Assembly: GCA_020634155.1 (NCBI GenBank)
Contig: JACKCI010000002.1
Location: 1,054,001-1,118,000, forward strand
Length of the DNA stretch: 64,000 nucleotides
DNA from: Anaerolineales bacterium
GTDB lineage: Bacteria > Chloroflexota > Anaerolineae > Aggregatilineales > J027
Direction: 5' to 3'
A model generated the notes under the pieces. The model ran no database searches and was not told the origin of the DNA. It worked only from the letters and a program-made list of their open reading frames with translations. The first letter of the stretch is position 1. Every line of letters begins with the position of its first letter. Made by a program: the position numbers and the translations under genes. Positions 7,503-17,200 of this stretch are shown in pieces.

Positions 7503-9029
7503 CTATTCACTCCCTTTAAAGATAATCTCGCCACCAAGTTTCTGGGCAAGGGTATAAAAGGCATCCCCCGCATATTGATTCGTGGCATGGACTAATTCTA
7601 AGCGAACCTCTATCCCCGCGCCAAATAGCCCTTGAATGGCGTTAACCAGCGCGGTGATGTTTCGCTGTTTTTCGATTTGACTCCGATGGGTGTCATTATC
7701 GACCCCAATCACCACCATATTGCCATCAACACGCAGGGGTTGGCAATGGTTGAGTACCCCTTCGAGGCTGGCGCTGCCCTCCCGCTTGGCACTCTCCACA
7801 ATCTGCGGCCAACTGGCATAGAAGTCATTAAAGCTGACCTGCTGTTGTTGCGAGAGCAGGGGTGGTTGGCGCGGAGGCACAGGCGGGCTAGGCGGTGCCG
7901 AGCGCGGTTGCTGCTTCGATGAAGGGGTAGGCGGTGGCTCCTCGGCAATCGCTAGGGTGCAATCGACCAACGCCAATTCAAGCGGCAATTGTGGCTGCCA
8001 TCCACCCCGCGTATCCTCAACTGCGCTGTTAAAGGCCCGTATCGCCTTCAGCAAAACCGCATGAGAAAAGTATTGCGTTTGGTCGGTTAGCCATGCGCGG
8101 GTATCATCCGACACATCGACCAGATTGCCGCTGCCCATCCGTACCAGCAATAACTGGCGTAAATGGTCAACCACCTGCCGCCCGAATTGACGCGGGTCAG
8201 CCCCTGTATCTATTGCTTGGTTAATCATCTCTAGCCCATAGGCTGTATCCTGATCGGCAATGGCTTGGGCGACCTTCCACACATATTCAGCCCCCGCCGC
8301 ACCCAACATCAATTGGGCCAGTTCATAGGTCACATGTTGGGTTGGGTCTGCCACAATCTGGTCGAGCAAGCTGATACTATCGCGCACGCTGCCCGTGCCT
8401 TGGCGGGCGATTAGCTCAAGGGCCTCGGTGTCGATATTCAGCCCTTCTTGCTCACAGATGCGGCGCAGGTGGTCGGTCACTTCACGTAAGGAGACCCGCC
8501 GAAACTCGAAGACCAAGCAGCGGCTTTTGATGGTGTCGGGTACCTTGTTCATCTCAGTGGTTGCCAGCACGAAAATAGCATGGGCTGGTGGTTCTTCTAG
8601 GGTCTTGAGTAGCGCATCAAAGGCCGCGCCTGAGAAGCGATGCACCTCGTCAATAATATAGACCTTATAGGCCCCTTCGCTGGGCGCAAAGGCGATTTTG
8701 TCCCGCAATTCACGCACATCATCCACACTGGTATGCGAGGCGGCGTCGATTTCGATGATGTCAAGGAAGCGCCCCGAATTGATGCCAGCGCAGTTCACGC
8801 AATTATTGCAGGGGCGGCGCTCTGGCTCAGGATGTAGACAATTGACGGCTTTTGCCAATAGGCGGGCGGAGGTTGTTTTGCCCGTGCCGCGTGGGCCGCT
8901 AAAGAGGTAGGCGTGGCGAATCCGCCCTTGTCGGATTGCGCCCAGCAAGGTGCGTGTCACATGCTCTTGCCCAATCATGTCATCAAAGCTATTGGGCCGC
9001 CATTTGAGATAAAGGGCTTGGTTTGCCAC
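7503..9029 (-). CDS. dnaX: DNA polymerase III subunit gamma/tau
   Basis: A 508-residue clamp-loader ATPase. The AAA+ module has Walker A FSGPRGTGKTTSARL, a zinc-binding cluster (CLHPEPERRPCNNCVNCAG, four Cys), Walker B VYIIDEVHRFS and the SRC motif in IKSRCLVFEFRR. A helical collar domain follows (about 245-360), then a Pro/Gln linker (about 370-405) and a short C-terminal domain (about 406-508) that is smaller than the E. coli tau tail. It loads the sliding clamp and ties the replisome together. The start is GTG at 9029 with AGGA about 10 bases upstream. It leads the transcript dnaX-ybaB-pyrK-like. Confidence 0.95.
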   Translation of the reverse strand: MANQALYLKWRPNSFDDMIGQEHVTRTLLGAIRQGRIRHAYLFSGPRGTGKTTSARLLAKAVNCLHPEPERRPCNNCVNCAGINSGRFLDIIEIDAASHTSVDDVRELRDKIAFAPSEGAYKVYIIDEVHRFSGAAFDALLKTLEEPPAHAIFVLATTEMNKVPDTIKSRCLVFEFRRVSLREVTDHLRRICEQEGLNIDTEALELIARQGTGSVRDSISLLDQIVADPTQHVTYELAQLMLGAAGAEYVWKVAQAIADQDTAYGLEMINQAIDTGADPRQFGRQVVDHLRQLLLVRMGSGNLVDVSDDTRAWLTDQTQYFSHAVLLKAIRAFNSAVEDTRGGWQPQLPLELALVDCTLAIAEEPPPTPSSKQQPRSAPPSPPVPPRQPPLLSQQQQVSFNDFYASWPQIVESAKREGSASLEGVLNHCQPLRVDGNMVVIGVDNDTHRSQIEKQRNITALVNAIQGLFGAGIEVRLELVHATNQYAGDAFYTLAQKLGGEIIFKGSE

Positions 9030-9060
9030 TGCGCTTTTGTCCTATCCTTTTTAGTCTAGT

Positions 9061-9873
9061 CTACCTGATTTCGGACTCGATTGCCTGAATTTCTGCCAGT
9101 ACACGCGGGTGTTGGGGAATCGTTGAATCCACCTTGATGACGCTTGCTTGCTCAATCCGAAGTTGCTTGCCATCCCATACCGCATCCACCCGCCCCAAAT
9201 ACTCGGCATGGCTACCTGCTTGGGTAATCATCACATTATTAACGCGCACCCCTGTTTCGAGCAGGACATGCCAATGACCGCCGATAATCAACGCCACATC
9301 ATCAAAGTGTTGATTGGCAAGCACATGATCCATATCGAGACCCATGTGCGATAACAGAATAACGGTGTTGGCTCCCGCCGCCTTGAGTTGAGTTATCTGC
9401 TCTTTGATGACTCTAAAGGGTGATTCAATTTGCAGGTGGTGTTCGTTCACAAAATTGGACTGATCGGTGGTCAAGCCAATAAACCCAAGCTGGATATTTC
9501 CTGTTGGCAGAAGGGCGCTAGGGAGTGTGCCGGGAATAGCTGAACCTTCTGGCAAGCGCAGGTTGGCCTGTAGGATAGGGAATTGTGCAGCAAGCGCATA
9601 ATCCTTCACCACCCCCATGCCATAGCGTCGCATACACTTATTGCCAAGAACGGACATTTGGCAGCCCGCCACCCGCAACAGACGGTGCATAGCAACCCCT
9701 TGGGTAGCCTTGCTCAAAGGGTTACTGAGGTCTTGGCTATCGCCAGCATCCACATAGATGACGGGGGTGGTGGGGTGTTGCGCTCGAATGTCCTCGACAA
9801 GGGTCGCAATCCGCGCTAATCCATCAACCTGACCATGAATATCGTTGCTATGGAGTATAATCAAGGGTTGCAT
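9061..9873 (-). CDS. Metallophosphoesterase, 5'-nucleotidase (UshA-like) catalytic domain
   Basis: About 270 residues covering only the catalytic half of a UshA/CD73-type phosphoesterase. Metal-site motifs are HSNDIHGQ, DAGDSQD, LLSHMG and GGHWH. The usual GNHE motif reads LGNKCMRRYG, so the catalytic His-Glu pair is altered. There is no signal peptide and no C-terminal substrate-binding domain, suggesting a cytoplasmic enzyme. I prefer the ATG at 9873 (MQPLIILHSND): an upstream ATG at 9897 would lie between plausible -35 and -10 elements. Substrate unknown; nucleotides or phosphodiesters are family guesses. It sits between divergent and same-strand neighbours with no obvious operon partner. 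Confidence 0.82.
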   Translation of the reverse strand: MQPLIILHSNDIHGQVDGLARIATLVEDIRAQHPTTPVIYVDAGDSQDLSNPLSKATQGVAMHRLLRVAGCQMSVLGNKCMRRYGMGVVKDYALAAQFPILQANLRLPEGSAIPGTLPSALLPTGNIQLGFIGLTTDQSNFVNEHHLQIESPFRVIKEQITQLKAAGANTVILLSHMGLDMDHVLANQHFDDVALIIGGHWHVLLETGVRVNNVMITQAGSHAEYLGRVDAVWDGKQLRIEQASVIKVDSTIPQHPRVLAEIQAIESEIR

Positions 9874-9907
9874 AGGACAATTGTAGCATTGCAGCATTAT
9901 CCAACAA
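9874..9907 (-). promoter_or_regulatory. Candidate promoter of a leaderless mRNA
   Basis: On the minus strand TTGTTG (9907-9902) and TACAAT (9885-9880) are separated by 16 bases. The -10 element ends only 6 bases before the ATG at 9873, so the transcript would start at or very near the start codon. No Shine-Dalgarno site is visible. Confidence 0.45.
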
Positions 9908-9942
9908 GGATTAAAATAAAATAAATATAGAATGATGGGAGT

Positions 9943-12090
9943 ATGCCCTTAATGCCCTTTTTATTAACTCATTTGGTCTGCCGCGATTGCGGTCAACGGT
10001 TAGCTCCTGATATTAGTTTGACGACCTGTCCGGTCTGTGGCTCTAATTGGCTGCTATCCAGCTATGATTATGATGCCGCTCGTGAAATCTGGTTGGATGA
10101 ATTGGTCTACCGCGATGCCTCGCTCTGGCGCTATGAAGAATTGCTACCCGTGAATTATCCCGGCTTCAGTGTTTCAATGGGCGAGGGTTGGACACCATTG
10201 GTACAGGCCCTCAAACTTCAGCAAGAGCTTGGCCTAGAGCGCCTCTATATCAAAGATGAGCGTCAAGGCCCAACGGGTTCCTTCAAAGATCGTCAAGCCG
10301 TTCTCGGCGTGGCGGCCCTCAAGCAGATGGGGGCTACTGAATTTGTACTCTCCTCAACGGGCAACAAAGCGGCGGCCTATGCAGCCTATTGTGCGCGGGC
10401 GGGCATTCGCCTCTGGATATTCCTCACCAGCATGGTACCCAATGAGAAATTGCGTGAACTAGGGCTATATGGCGCTGAAGTAGTCAAGATTGCGGGTACT
10501 TATGACCAAGCCAAGAAAGTCGCCAGTGATTTTGCTGCCCGCCGCAAACTTCCCACCGACCATGGCGCACGCGGTATCCCTGATGTGGATGGCATGAAAA
10601 CGATTGCCTTTGAGGTTGCCGAACAACTCACCCGTCTCCAACCCCTCCCCGATGGTCGATGGCGTGTGCCCGATTGGTATATTCAAGCCGTCAGTGGCGG
10701 TATTGGCCCCTTGGCGGTTTGGCAGGGCTTCCTTGAACTCAATAGGATGGGTCTCATTGACCGTATGCCCAAACTTGCCATTGTGCAGGCCGAAGGTTGT
10801 GCGCCGATGGTGCAAGCGTGGGAGAACAATCAAGAGCAGGCCGAACCCGTCATTCCACGTACCCGCATTGCGGTCTTGGCGACAGGTGCGCCGGGCCATT
10901 CCTATGAACTGCTGCGCCAAGCCTGTTTGAGTAATGGTGGTACGATGGTCTCGGTTGATGATGGCGAAACCTTCCGCGCCATGCGCCGAATGGCCCGCAC
11001 CGAAGGCTATAGTATTGAGCCTGCCACCGCGGTGGCCTTTGCGGGTCTCGAAAAAATGGCGAACCAAGGCTATTTCAAGCCCGATGATTGGGTGGTAGTC
11101 AACTGTTCCGGTCATACCTTCCCCGCTGAAAAGCATGTCTTGGAAGACGAATACGTTTTGGATTTGCAACTCGGTCAGCAGGAGGGCCAGAGCGCTACCG
11201 TACAGACCCGCCTCGAAGAAGGTCTCAGTGCTGCCCTTGCCAACTTGGATGAGCAAGTGACCACCGTTGTGATTATTGACGATAACCCCCAAGATAGCCG
11301 CCTCATCCGCCGCCTGTTGCAGACCTACAAAAATTATCGTGTCTTTGAAGCCAACACCGCCCGTGATGGTCTTGATTTGGTCAGGCAGCGCAAGCCCGAT
11401 TTGGTCGTCTCCGATTTGACTATGCCAGAGATGGACGGCTTTGAGTTGCTGACGGCCCTCAAGAGTACCCCTGAAACCCGTGATATTCCGGTCTTTGTGG
11501 TCTCCGCCAAAACGCTGACTATTGAGGAACGCAACCGCTTAGAAGATCAAGGGGCCTCGCTTTGGCAAAAGGGTAATTTCAATACCCGTGAATTGGTTGA
11601 CCATGTCGTGCAGACTTTGGGCGTTCATCAAGACGCCGAACCCTCCACGCCTATTCAGACCACCGTCGGCGAAGTGTCGCAAAGCGTGAAGTCCGTTATT
11701 GACAACATCACCCGTGCAACGGTTTTGGTCATTGATGATAACCGACGTGATGCACGGCTGGTGCGCCGTATCCTTGAGGCCACCAAGCGCTATGATGTCC
11801 TCGAAGCCTATAGCGCTCAAGAGGCCCGTGAGTTACTCGATGAGCAGGATGTGGCCTTAATTGTTCTAGATGTCATCTTGCCCGATACCGATGGCTTATC
11901 CTTGATGCAGGAATTGAAAGCAACGCCGCACCTCCAGCATATCCCTGTTGTGATTTTGACCGCCAAAGAACTATTCCCAGAAGAAAAAGAAGCTTTTGCC
12001 GCGCAGCAATGTTCGGTTTGGTACAAACTCTCCCTTGATCGCCAAGCTTTAATTGCCCATGTTGACCACATACTTCAGCCCAAAGGTTAA
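9943..12090 (+). CDS. Threonine synthase-like PLP enzyme fused to two response-regulator receiver domains
   Basis: A 715-residue fusion. Residues 1-40 form a zinc ribbon (Cys13, Cys16, Cys29, Cys32). Residues about 60-425 are a fold type II PLP enzyme close to threonine synthase: Lys115 in PTGSFKDRQA should bind PLP, STGNKAAAYAAY is the substrate loop and VVNCSGHTFP the C-terminal PLP-phosphate/Ser region. Residues about 440-565 are a receiver domain (VVIIDDN, Asp491 in VVSDLTMPEMDG, Ser and Lys in switch positions). Residues about 592-715 are a second one (VLVIDDN, Asp643 in IVLDVILPDTDG, Thr and Lys). All phosphorylation residues are kept, so activity or assembly may be controlled by phosphotransfer. 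No frameshift or linker stop is seen. A separate receiver gene follows 5 bases downstream. Confidence 0.88.
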   Translation: MPLMPFLLTHLVCRDCGQRLAPDISLTTCPVCGSNWLLSSYDYDAAREIWLDELVYRDASLWRYEELLPVNYPGFSVSMGEGWTPLVQALKLQQELGLERLYIKDERQGPTGSFKDRQAVLGVAALKQMGATEFVLSSTGNKAAAYAAYCARAGIRLWIFLTSMVPNEKLRELGLYGAEVVKIAGTYDQAKKVASDFAARRKLPTDHGARGIPDVDGMKTIAFEVAEQLTRLQPLPDGRWRVPDWYIQAVSGGIGPLAVWQGFLELNRMGLIDRMPKLAIVQAEGCAPMVQAWENNQEQAEPVIPRTRIAVLATGAPGHSYELLRQACLSNGGTMVSVDDGETFRAMRRMARTEGYSIEPATAVAFAGLEKMANQGYFKPDDWVVVNCSGHTFPAEKHVLEDEYVLDLQLGQQEGQSATVQTRLEEGLSAALANLDEQVTTVVIIDDNPQDSRLIRRLLQTYKNYRVFEANTARDGLDLVRQRKPDLVVSDLTMPEMDGFELLTALKSTPETRDIPVFVVSAKTLTIEERNRLEDQGASLWQKGNFNTRELVDHVVQTLGVHQDAEPSTPIQTTVGEVSQSVKSVIDNITRATVLVIDDNRRDARLVRRILEATKRYDVLEAYSAQEARELLDEQDVALIVLDVILPDTDGLSLMQELKATPHLQHIPVVILTAKELFPEEKEAFAAQQCSVWYKLSLDRQALIAHVDHILQPKG

Positions 12091-12095
12091 GGTCT

Positions 12096-12467
12096 ATGTC
12101 AAAGCGAATTTTGTATGTTGAAGATAATTTTCAGAACAAGCGGTTGGTTCGTAAGGTTTTGGTCGCACGGGGCTATACTGTCCTTGAGGCCGACGATGGG
12201 CAGACGGGAATTGATATTGCCGTGGCGGAGATTCCCGACCTCATCCTAATGGATATTAACATTCCGGGCATTGATGGTATCGAAGCCACCCGCATCATCA
12301 AATCTTATGAACAAACCACCCATATCCCGATTATTGCCCTCACCGCGAATGCCATGCGCGGTGACCGTGAGCGCTTCCTAGCGGCAGGCTGCGATAACTA
12401 CTTGCCCAAGCCCATTAGCACCAGCGACTTATTGGAGGTAGTACAAGCCTATTTAGGCGAGGCCTAA
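12096..12467 (+). CDS. Single-domain response regulator (DivK/CheY-like)
   Basis: A 123-residue stand-alone receiver domain. It has the acidic pocket YVEDN, the phosphoacceptor Asp53 in LILMDINIPGIDG, the switch Thr in IIALTANAM and the conserved Lys in YLPKPIS. No output domain is present, so it must signal through protein contacts, as DivK or CheY do. It begins 5 bases after the PLP-enzyme/receiver fusion and is almost surely co-transcribed with it. That makes a phosphorelay or hetero-oligomer with the two fused receivers plausible. No histidine kinase gene is present in the window. Confidence 0.92.
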   Translation: MSKRILYVEDNFQNKRLVRKVLVARGYTVLEADDGQTGIDIAVAEIPDLILMDINIPGIDGIEATRIIKSYEQTTHIPIIALTANAMRGDRERFLAAGCDNYLPKPISTSDLLEVVQAYLGEA

Positions 12468-12612
12468 GCATGCTTACCTTCCCACAACGTCATTTTTGAT
12501 TCGTGGTATCATGAGATAAGGAACAATTGTGCTTCCCCTATCGTCATTTTATTAAACAGGTGTGGTCTTTATACCACCGCGAATTTATGGAGCAACCGGA
12601 ACAGGGGGAAGA

Positions 12613-12618
12613 AGGAGG
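12613..12618 (+). promoter_or_regulatory. Shine-Dalgarno site that fixes the GTG start at 12625
   Basis: A perfect AGGAGG lies 6 bases before GTG 12625. An in-frame GTG at 12562 has no such site, and using it would place a charged, non-signal-like extension ahead of a clean signal peptide. Confidence 0.85.
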
Positions 12619-12624
12619 ATACCA

Positions 12625-14142
12625 GTGAAAGGACGTTTACTGGTGGGTTTGGCTTGCCTTGCCGTGATTGCAGGGTTAGTTGGGATTCTCCCAACCAATT
12701 CGCATCCCCAAACAGCGTATGCCCAAGTTGGGCCAACCTGTGGAGCAGGCCTGTGGGATACCACCTATTTCAATGACACAAATCTCACGCTGGCGGCTTA
12801 TGTTGGCTGTACCGCCTCGGTACAAATCAACCAAGGCCTCTATTGGGGGACAGGCGGGCCAGTTGGGGGTGTTGGCCCCAATAACTTCTCCGGACGATTC
12901 GTAACGAATATCACGTTTCTAACCGCCGGAACCTATCGTTTTACCTCGACATTCCAAGACGGCGCACGACTCTATATCAATGGACAGCCAACCGCTATCA
13001 ACTATTGGGGGATTGACCTCGCCAGCCCACAAACCCTCAGTGCCGATTACTATGTCGCGGTGCCTAACCAGACTGTGACGGTGATGCTAGAGGTTGCGAA
13101 GTACACTGGCACCGGACAGATTAACCTCAACTGGGCGTTAATCGGTGGTGGTGGGGGTGTACCAACACCGACTACCGCGCCAGTGGGTAGCCCTTGGTCA
13201 GTGGAGTATTTTAACAACGGTACCCATACTCCACCCTCTATTTATGGCTCACCGATTCCCGCTGGCCCACTCAACATCAATTGGGGTACCTCGGCTCCCG
13301 TCGGCGGTATCAATCCCGATGGTTGGTCATCGCGTTTTACTTGCACTGTCACCTTCTCAACGGGCGGCTTAGTTACCTTTACCGCCCAAGCCGATGACTC
13401 GGTTACGGTGTGGGTCGATGGGCAAGCGGTTACCGCCTCGGCTCCCTATTACACCGGAGAGGTCTATACAGGTACCATCAACTTAACGGCAGGAACGCAT
13501 ACCGTTGTGGTTGAGCATGTTGATATTGCCGATGCCGCCTTCGTCAACGTCTCATGGTCAGGTGGTGGCGGTGGCGGAGTGGCTCCAACGGCTGGCCCCT
13601 CTCCAACGCCTGTAGTGGTCTCCCCAACAGGTGTGACTGGGCGTGTCACCGCTCAAGTTGGCCTCAATTACCGTGTCGCTCCCTCATCGGGTGCTACCAA
13701 GATTGGGCGCTTCGATTACAATGTCGTATTGCCTATCCTTGGTCGTAACTTCGATAGCTCATGGGCTTATGTCGAGGGCCTCGGTACTCGTGGCTGGGTC
13801 TATGCCACATGGCTGGCCTTCACAGGTGATTTCGGCGCGGTGCCAGTCTTAGATGCCAATGGCAACCCCTTGGTGCCGTCCAACGAGATTGTGATGTTTG
13901 CCCGCCCCGTCGGCAACATGCGGATTCGGGAATGCCCATCCTTCTCGTGTGGACGTTTGGGCTATGTTGGCTGGGGCCGTGTGGTGGGTGTCTATGGTCA
14001 AAGCGCTGATCGGCGCTGGGTTAAGATTAGCTACACCGACGGCACGGGTCAGACCGTTGTTGGTTGGACATACAAGATTTGGTATCGTACCACTGACAAC
14101 CTCGACCAAAACTTGCCTGCTGATTTGCCCTTTACCGAATAG
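12625..14142 (+). CDS. Secreted protein with two PA14-like and two bacterial SH3 domains
   Basis: About 505 residues from the GTG at 12625. A signal peptide comes first (KGRLLVGLACLAVIAGLVG, likely cleaved after the TAYA region). Two PA14-type beta-sandwich domains follow (about 38-190 and about 205-325), each beginning with an aromatic WxxxYFN segment and holding a GTYRFT- or GTHTVV-type strand. They are separated by Thr/Pro and Gly-rich linkers (GGGGG runs). The C-terminal half has two SH3b domains (about 340-400 and about 425-495) with the NxRxxPS/NMRIRECPS and WVKI features. Such proteins bind carbohydrate or peptidoglycan at the cell surface. No enzymatic domain is seen. Monocistronic, ending at a strong terminator shared with the convergent macroglobulin gene. 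Confidence 0.85.
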   Translation: MKGRLLVGLACLAVIAGLVGILPTNSHPQTAYAQVGPTCGAGLWDTTYFNDTNLTLAAYVGCTASVQINQGLYWGTGGPVGGVGPNNFSGRFVTNITFLTAGTYRFTSTFQDGARLYINGQPTAINYWGIDLASPQTLSADYYVAVPNQTVTVMLEVAKYTGTGQINLNWALIGGGGGVPTPTTAPVGSPWSVEYFNNGTHTPPSIYGSPIPAGPLNINWGTSAPVGGINPDGWSSRFTCTVTFSTGGLVTFTAQADDSVTVWVDGQAVTASAPYYTGEVYTGTINLTAGTHTVVVEHVDIADAAFVNVSWSGGGGGGVAPTAGPSPTPVVVSPTGVTGRVTAQVGLNYRVAPSSGATKIGRFDYNVVLPILGRNFDSSWAYVEGLGTRGWVYATWLAFTGDFGAVPVLDANGNPLVPSNEIVMFARPVGNMRIRECPSFSCGRLGYVGWGRVVGVYGQSADRRWVKISYTDGTGQTVVGWTYKIWYRTTDNLDQNLPADLPFTE

Positions 14143-14162
14143 TACACAACTCCCGAAATCTA

Positions 14163-14195
14163 AAAACCCCCGCATCAAGCCGATGTGGGGGTTTT
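14163..14195. terminator. Bidirectional rho-independent terminator
   Basis: AAAACCCCCGCATC and GATGTGGGGGTTTT form a 14-bp stem (one G-T wobble) around loop AAGCC, with A and T flanks on both sides. It lies between the convergent PA14/SH3 gene and the macroglobulin gene and can stop both. Confidence 0.9.
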
Positions 14196-14215
14196 CTCTT
14201 GCGGAGAGGATGAGC

Positions 14216-17200
14216 TTACTCAGTCACGGTAAACAGCGCCCCGTCACTGCGCCCAAATACCTCTGGAAAGTAGAAAGCATAACCTTGGGCGGGCCGCGTC
14301 TGGAACTCACCCGGCACCGTCGCGTTAACTTGATAGCTGAAGACATAGGTGCCGCGTGGCAGATAGTCGGCATAGAGGTTGGCCTGCTCATCGCGCAACT
14401 CGGTGCGGTCATACCACCACCAGCCCCACCACCAGCGCCATTCATCGCTGAAACGGTTGAGTTGAGGTCGCCCATCTGATGCTGTGGTCAGCAAGCGGCT
14501 GTTAACCGCCTCGGTACCTGCTGGGTAGGGGTCTTCAAGGACGAAATAGTACATATCCTCTGTCAGCGTGAAGGTTAGCTTAACCGTGATGGTATCGCCC
14601 ACCTTGGCGCTGGTAATCGGTGCTGCGGGGTCATTGGCAAGGAAGTATTGGCGCTCAATCTGCACCCCCCGATTCAGCGCATCCACCTCGGAGGCAGGCA
14701 GCCGTAAGTCGAGATGGGCGGTGTAATACAAGGCTCCCATTCCATCTTCGCGGGCTACAATCAAGCGATTCATTTCATCCGCCAACAAATCACGCACCGC
14801 AATCCGTAGCACATGACCCTCGCGCACGGTGTCAGGTGTGACACTTTCATCCAGCAAGCCCTCGTTATTGAGATTGACCTGATAATCATAGTCGCCCTGC
14901 AACTCGCCTGTCAGCAGCATCCAGTCAGTGAGAGCTAAGACCGTCCACACCGTCTCTTGGGTGCTTTCCCAATGGTCGCCATTGCGAGCCACCATTAGCC
15001 AGCGCACGGCATTCGGGAGCAGGTCACTTTCGGGTTGGGCATGAATCAGCGCCGAGAGGACAATCGCAGTGGTGCGGGTATTGCTGCCCCAGTTCCACCA
15101 ATCGACATATTCCTCCTCCCAATGAGCGCCCGTCGCTGAGAGGATAGCGGCGGTGGTTAGGTCACTAATCAGGTCATTGATGGCTGCTTCTGTCGGGAAG
15201 CGTTCTTGATAGGCCAAGAGCAAGTAGGCCCGTGACGCATACGAGAGCTTCAGACGCAATTCGTACAAGCGTTGGTAATCATCGAGATTACCTTCGCCTG
15301 CCCGCGCCAAGACGTATAAGAAGAAGGCTTGGCGGTTGAGTTGCCACTGTTGGCTATCAATGGTGGGGCGCGTCAACTGACCGCGTAGATAATTCATGGC
15401 GCTGTCCATCATGCCACTATCGACCTCCCAGCCCGACTCTTGCGCTTCAATCAACCCCAGCACAGCATAGGCACTGACCATCGGGTTGCTTTCCATGCGG
15501 ACGAACCAGCCCCACCCGCCATCAGGGTTCTGCTCATTTTGCAGGCGTGTCATCCCATAATTGAGCGCAACATACAGATTCGCTTCTAGATTGGAGTCTT
15601 GAACCCCCAACGAGGCGAGGGCGCGATAGGTGACCGCATTCGGCAAGAAACGGCTGACGGTCTGCTCAATGCACTGGTGCGGATAGTTTTCGAGGTAGTT
15701 CAACGAGTCGATAGTCGTCACTGCTAGGGAGGGGTCGGTGCGGATGACCAACTCGCCCTCGCGGTCATCAAAGCGCGGTGGCAAGCTGATGCCTTCGACA
15801 TCTGCCCCACCTTCACGCAAGATGCCCGCTGTTCCAACCTTATCGGGTGCCGTGTAGCGATAGACCGGAATGGTGCCATCTGGCCCCGTCGCTAAGGATG
15901 GCTTGGCGGCATCTTGATAGCCGTCTTGCCCCACCGCGATGAAGGTTAGGTCTACATACTCGACATCTTGCACGGTAGCCCACCAGCTAATACGGGCACG
16001 GCTGCCTGCTTCAATCGTTACGGTTTGCTGGCTATCGCCTTCGAGTTCAACACCTGCCGCTTGGATATAAGCCTCAATGTCTTGGGCGGCTTCGGTGTTG
16101 TTATTGACCACCATCGCCAACTGCACGCGGTCACCGACCACCATAAAGCGTGGCGTGGCAGGCCGTACCAGCAAGGGCAGGGTTGTGACGACCTCGATGG
16201 TGGTTTGCCCCACTTGGGTTTGGGTCGTCAAGGCACGGGCGTCAAATGTCCATGTTGTGAGGTTATCCGGCAACTCAAGACTGACGGTGGCTTTGCCGTT
16301 GGCATCCGTCACCACATGTCCCTCCCAGAGTGGCGTCTGCTCAAAATTCTCGCGCACCGTCACGTTAGGTGGTTGGGCGGCTCCCCCCGGCGAATCGCCA
16401 GCAGTTGGGGCGGGGGCTTCGGCAGCCATCGCTGTCATGGTCGGGAGGGCTGTTGGTGTGCCGAGTTCTTCCGTTCCGCCTTTATCTTCTTCAGGTGGCA
16501 CAGCGGTATCGGTGACCCGATCAAGCAGCGCTTGCAACGAGATACCTGTATACACATAGTCGCGCTGATAGCCATAGTAGGCCCCCTCCAACGTACCACT
16601 ATTCGGTGGTGCCAGCGCGAGAATCGCCTTGTCGGTCAGCGCCAAGCCAATTTCGGCCTGCACGGGGTTGCCGTCGGCATCGGTGATGGTTAGCTCAAAG
16701 CTGAGGGTGTCACGCGGCTGGGTCAGGCTGGCGGAAGGTGTTACAGTGATGTGTAGACGCTGTTGGGTCGGTTCAACTGCGAGGGCAATCGAACCCGTGC
16801 GGTAATCAGGATTGAGGCTCTCCCCATCAATGCCCTTGACGGCGGTAAAGCTAACATGCACCGTCGGCACATGCGCCTCGCTAATCGGTAGGTCATAGAG
16901 CAATGTTGAGCCTTCGACTTGCCGCACTTCGTAGGCAATGACCCCTGCCCGCTCGGTTGTAATCAACACCGTCGAGGCCCCTTCAAAGGGTAGTGGCACA
17001 AGGATTTGGGCGGTGTCGCCTAGTTGATAGCTGTCTTTGTCGGCAACTGGCTGGATGCGTGTGGAGGCTTGGCCCCACCAGACCCGCCGTGTACCCGTCA
17101 CCCAGAAGCGCAGGGTGCTGCTATTGGGGCGCTCATATTCATCCAAGGCACTGGCCCGCACGCGGAAGATACCCGCATTGGGCGGCGTGAAGGTATAGGA

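Noticed and set aside
10465..11292. A 275-residue antisense frame inside the PLP-enzyme gene
   Set aside because: Shadow frame; no ribosome site and the plus-strand protein has full motifs.
12468..12624. The 157-base interval before the PA14/SH3b gene as a possible riboswitch
   Set aside because: Only a short weak hairpin (GTGGT/ACCAC) and a poor -10 (TGGTATCAT) are visible; no known riboswitch core is recognised.
15968..16693. A 241-residue plus-strand frame inside the macroglobulin gene
   Set aside because: Shadow frame opposite a region with clear conserved macroglobulin sequence.
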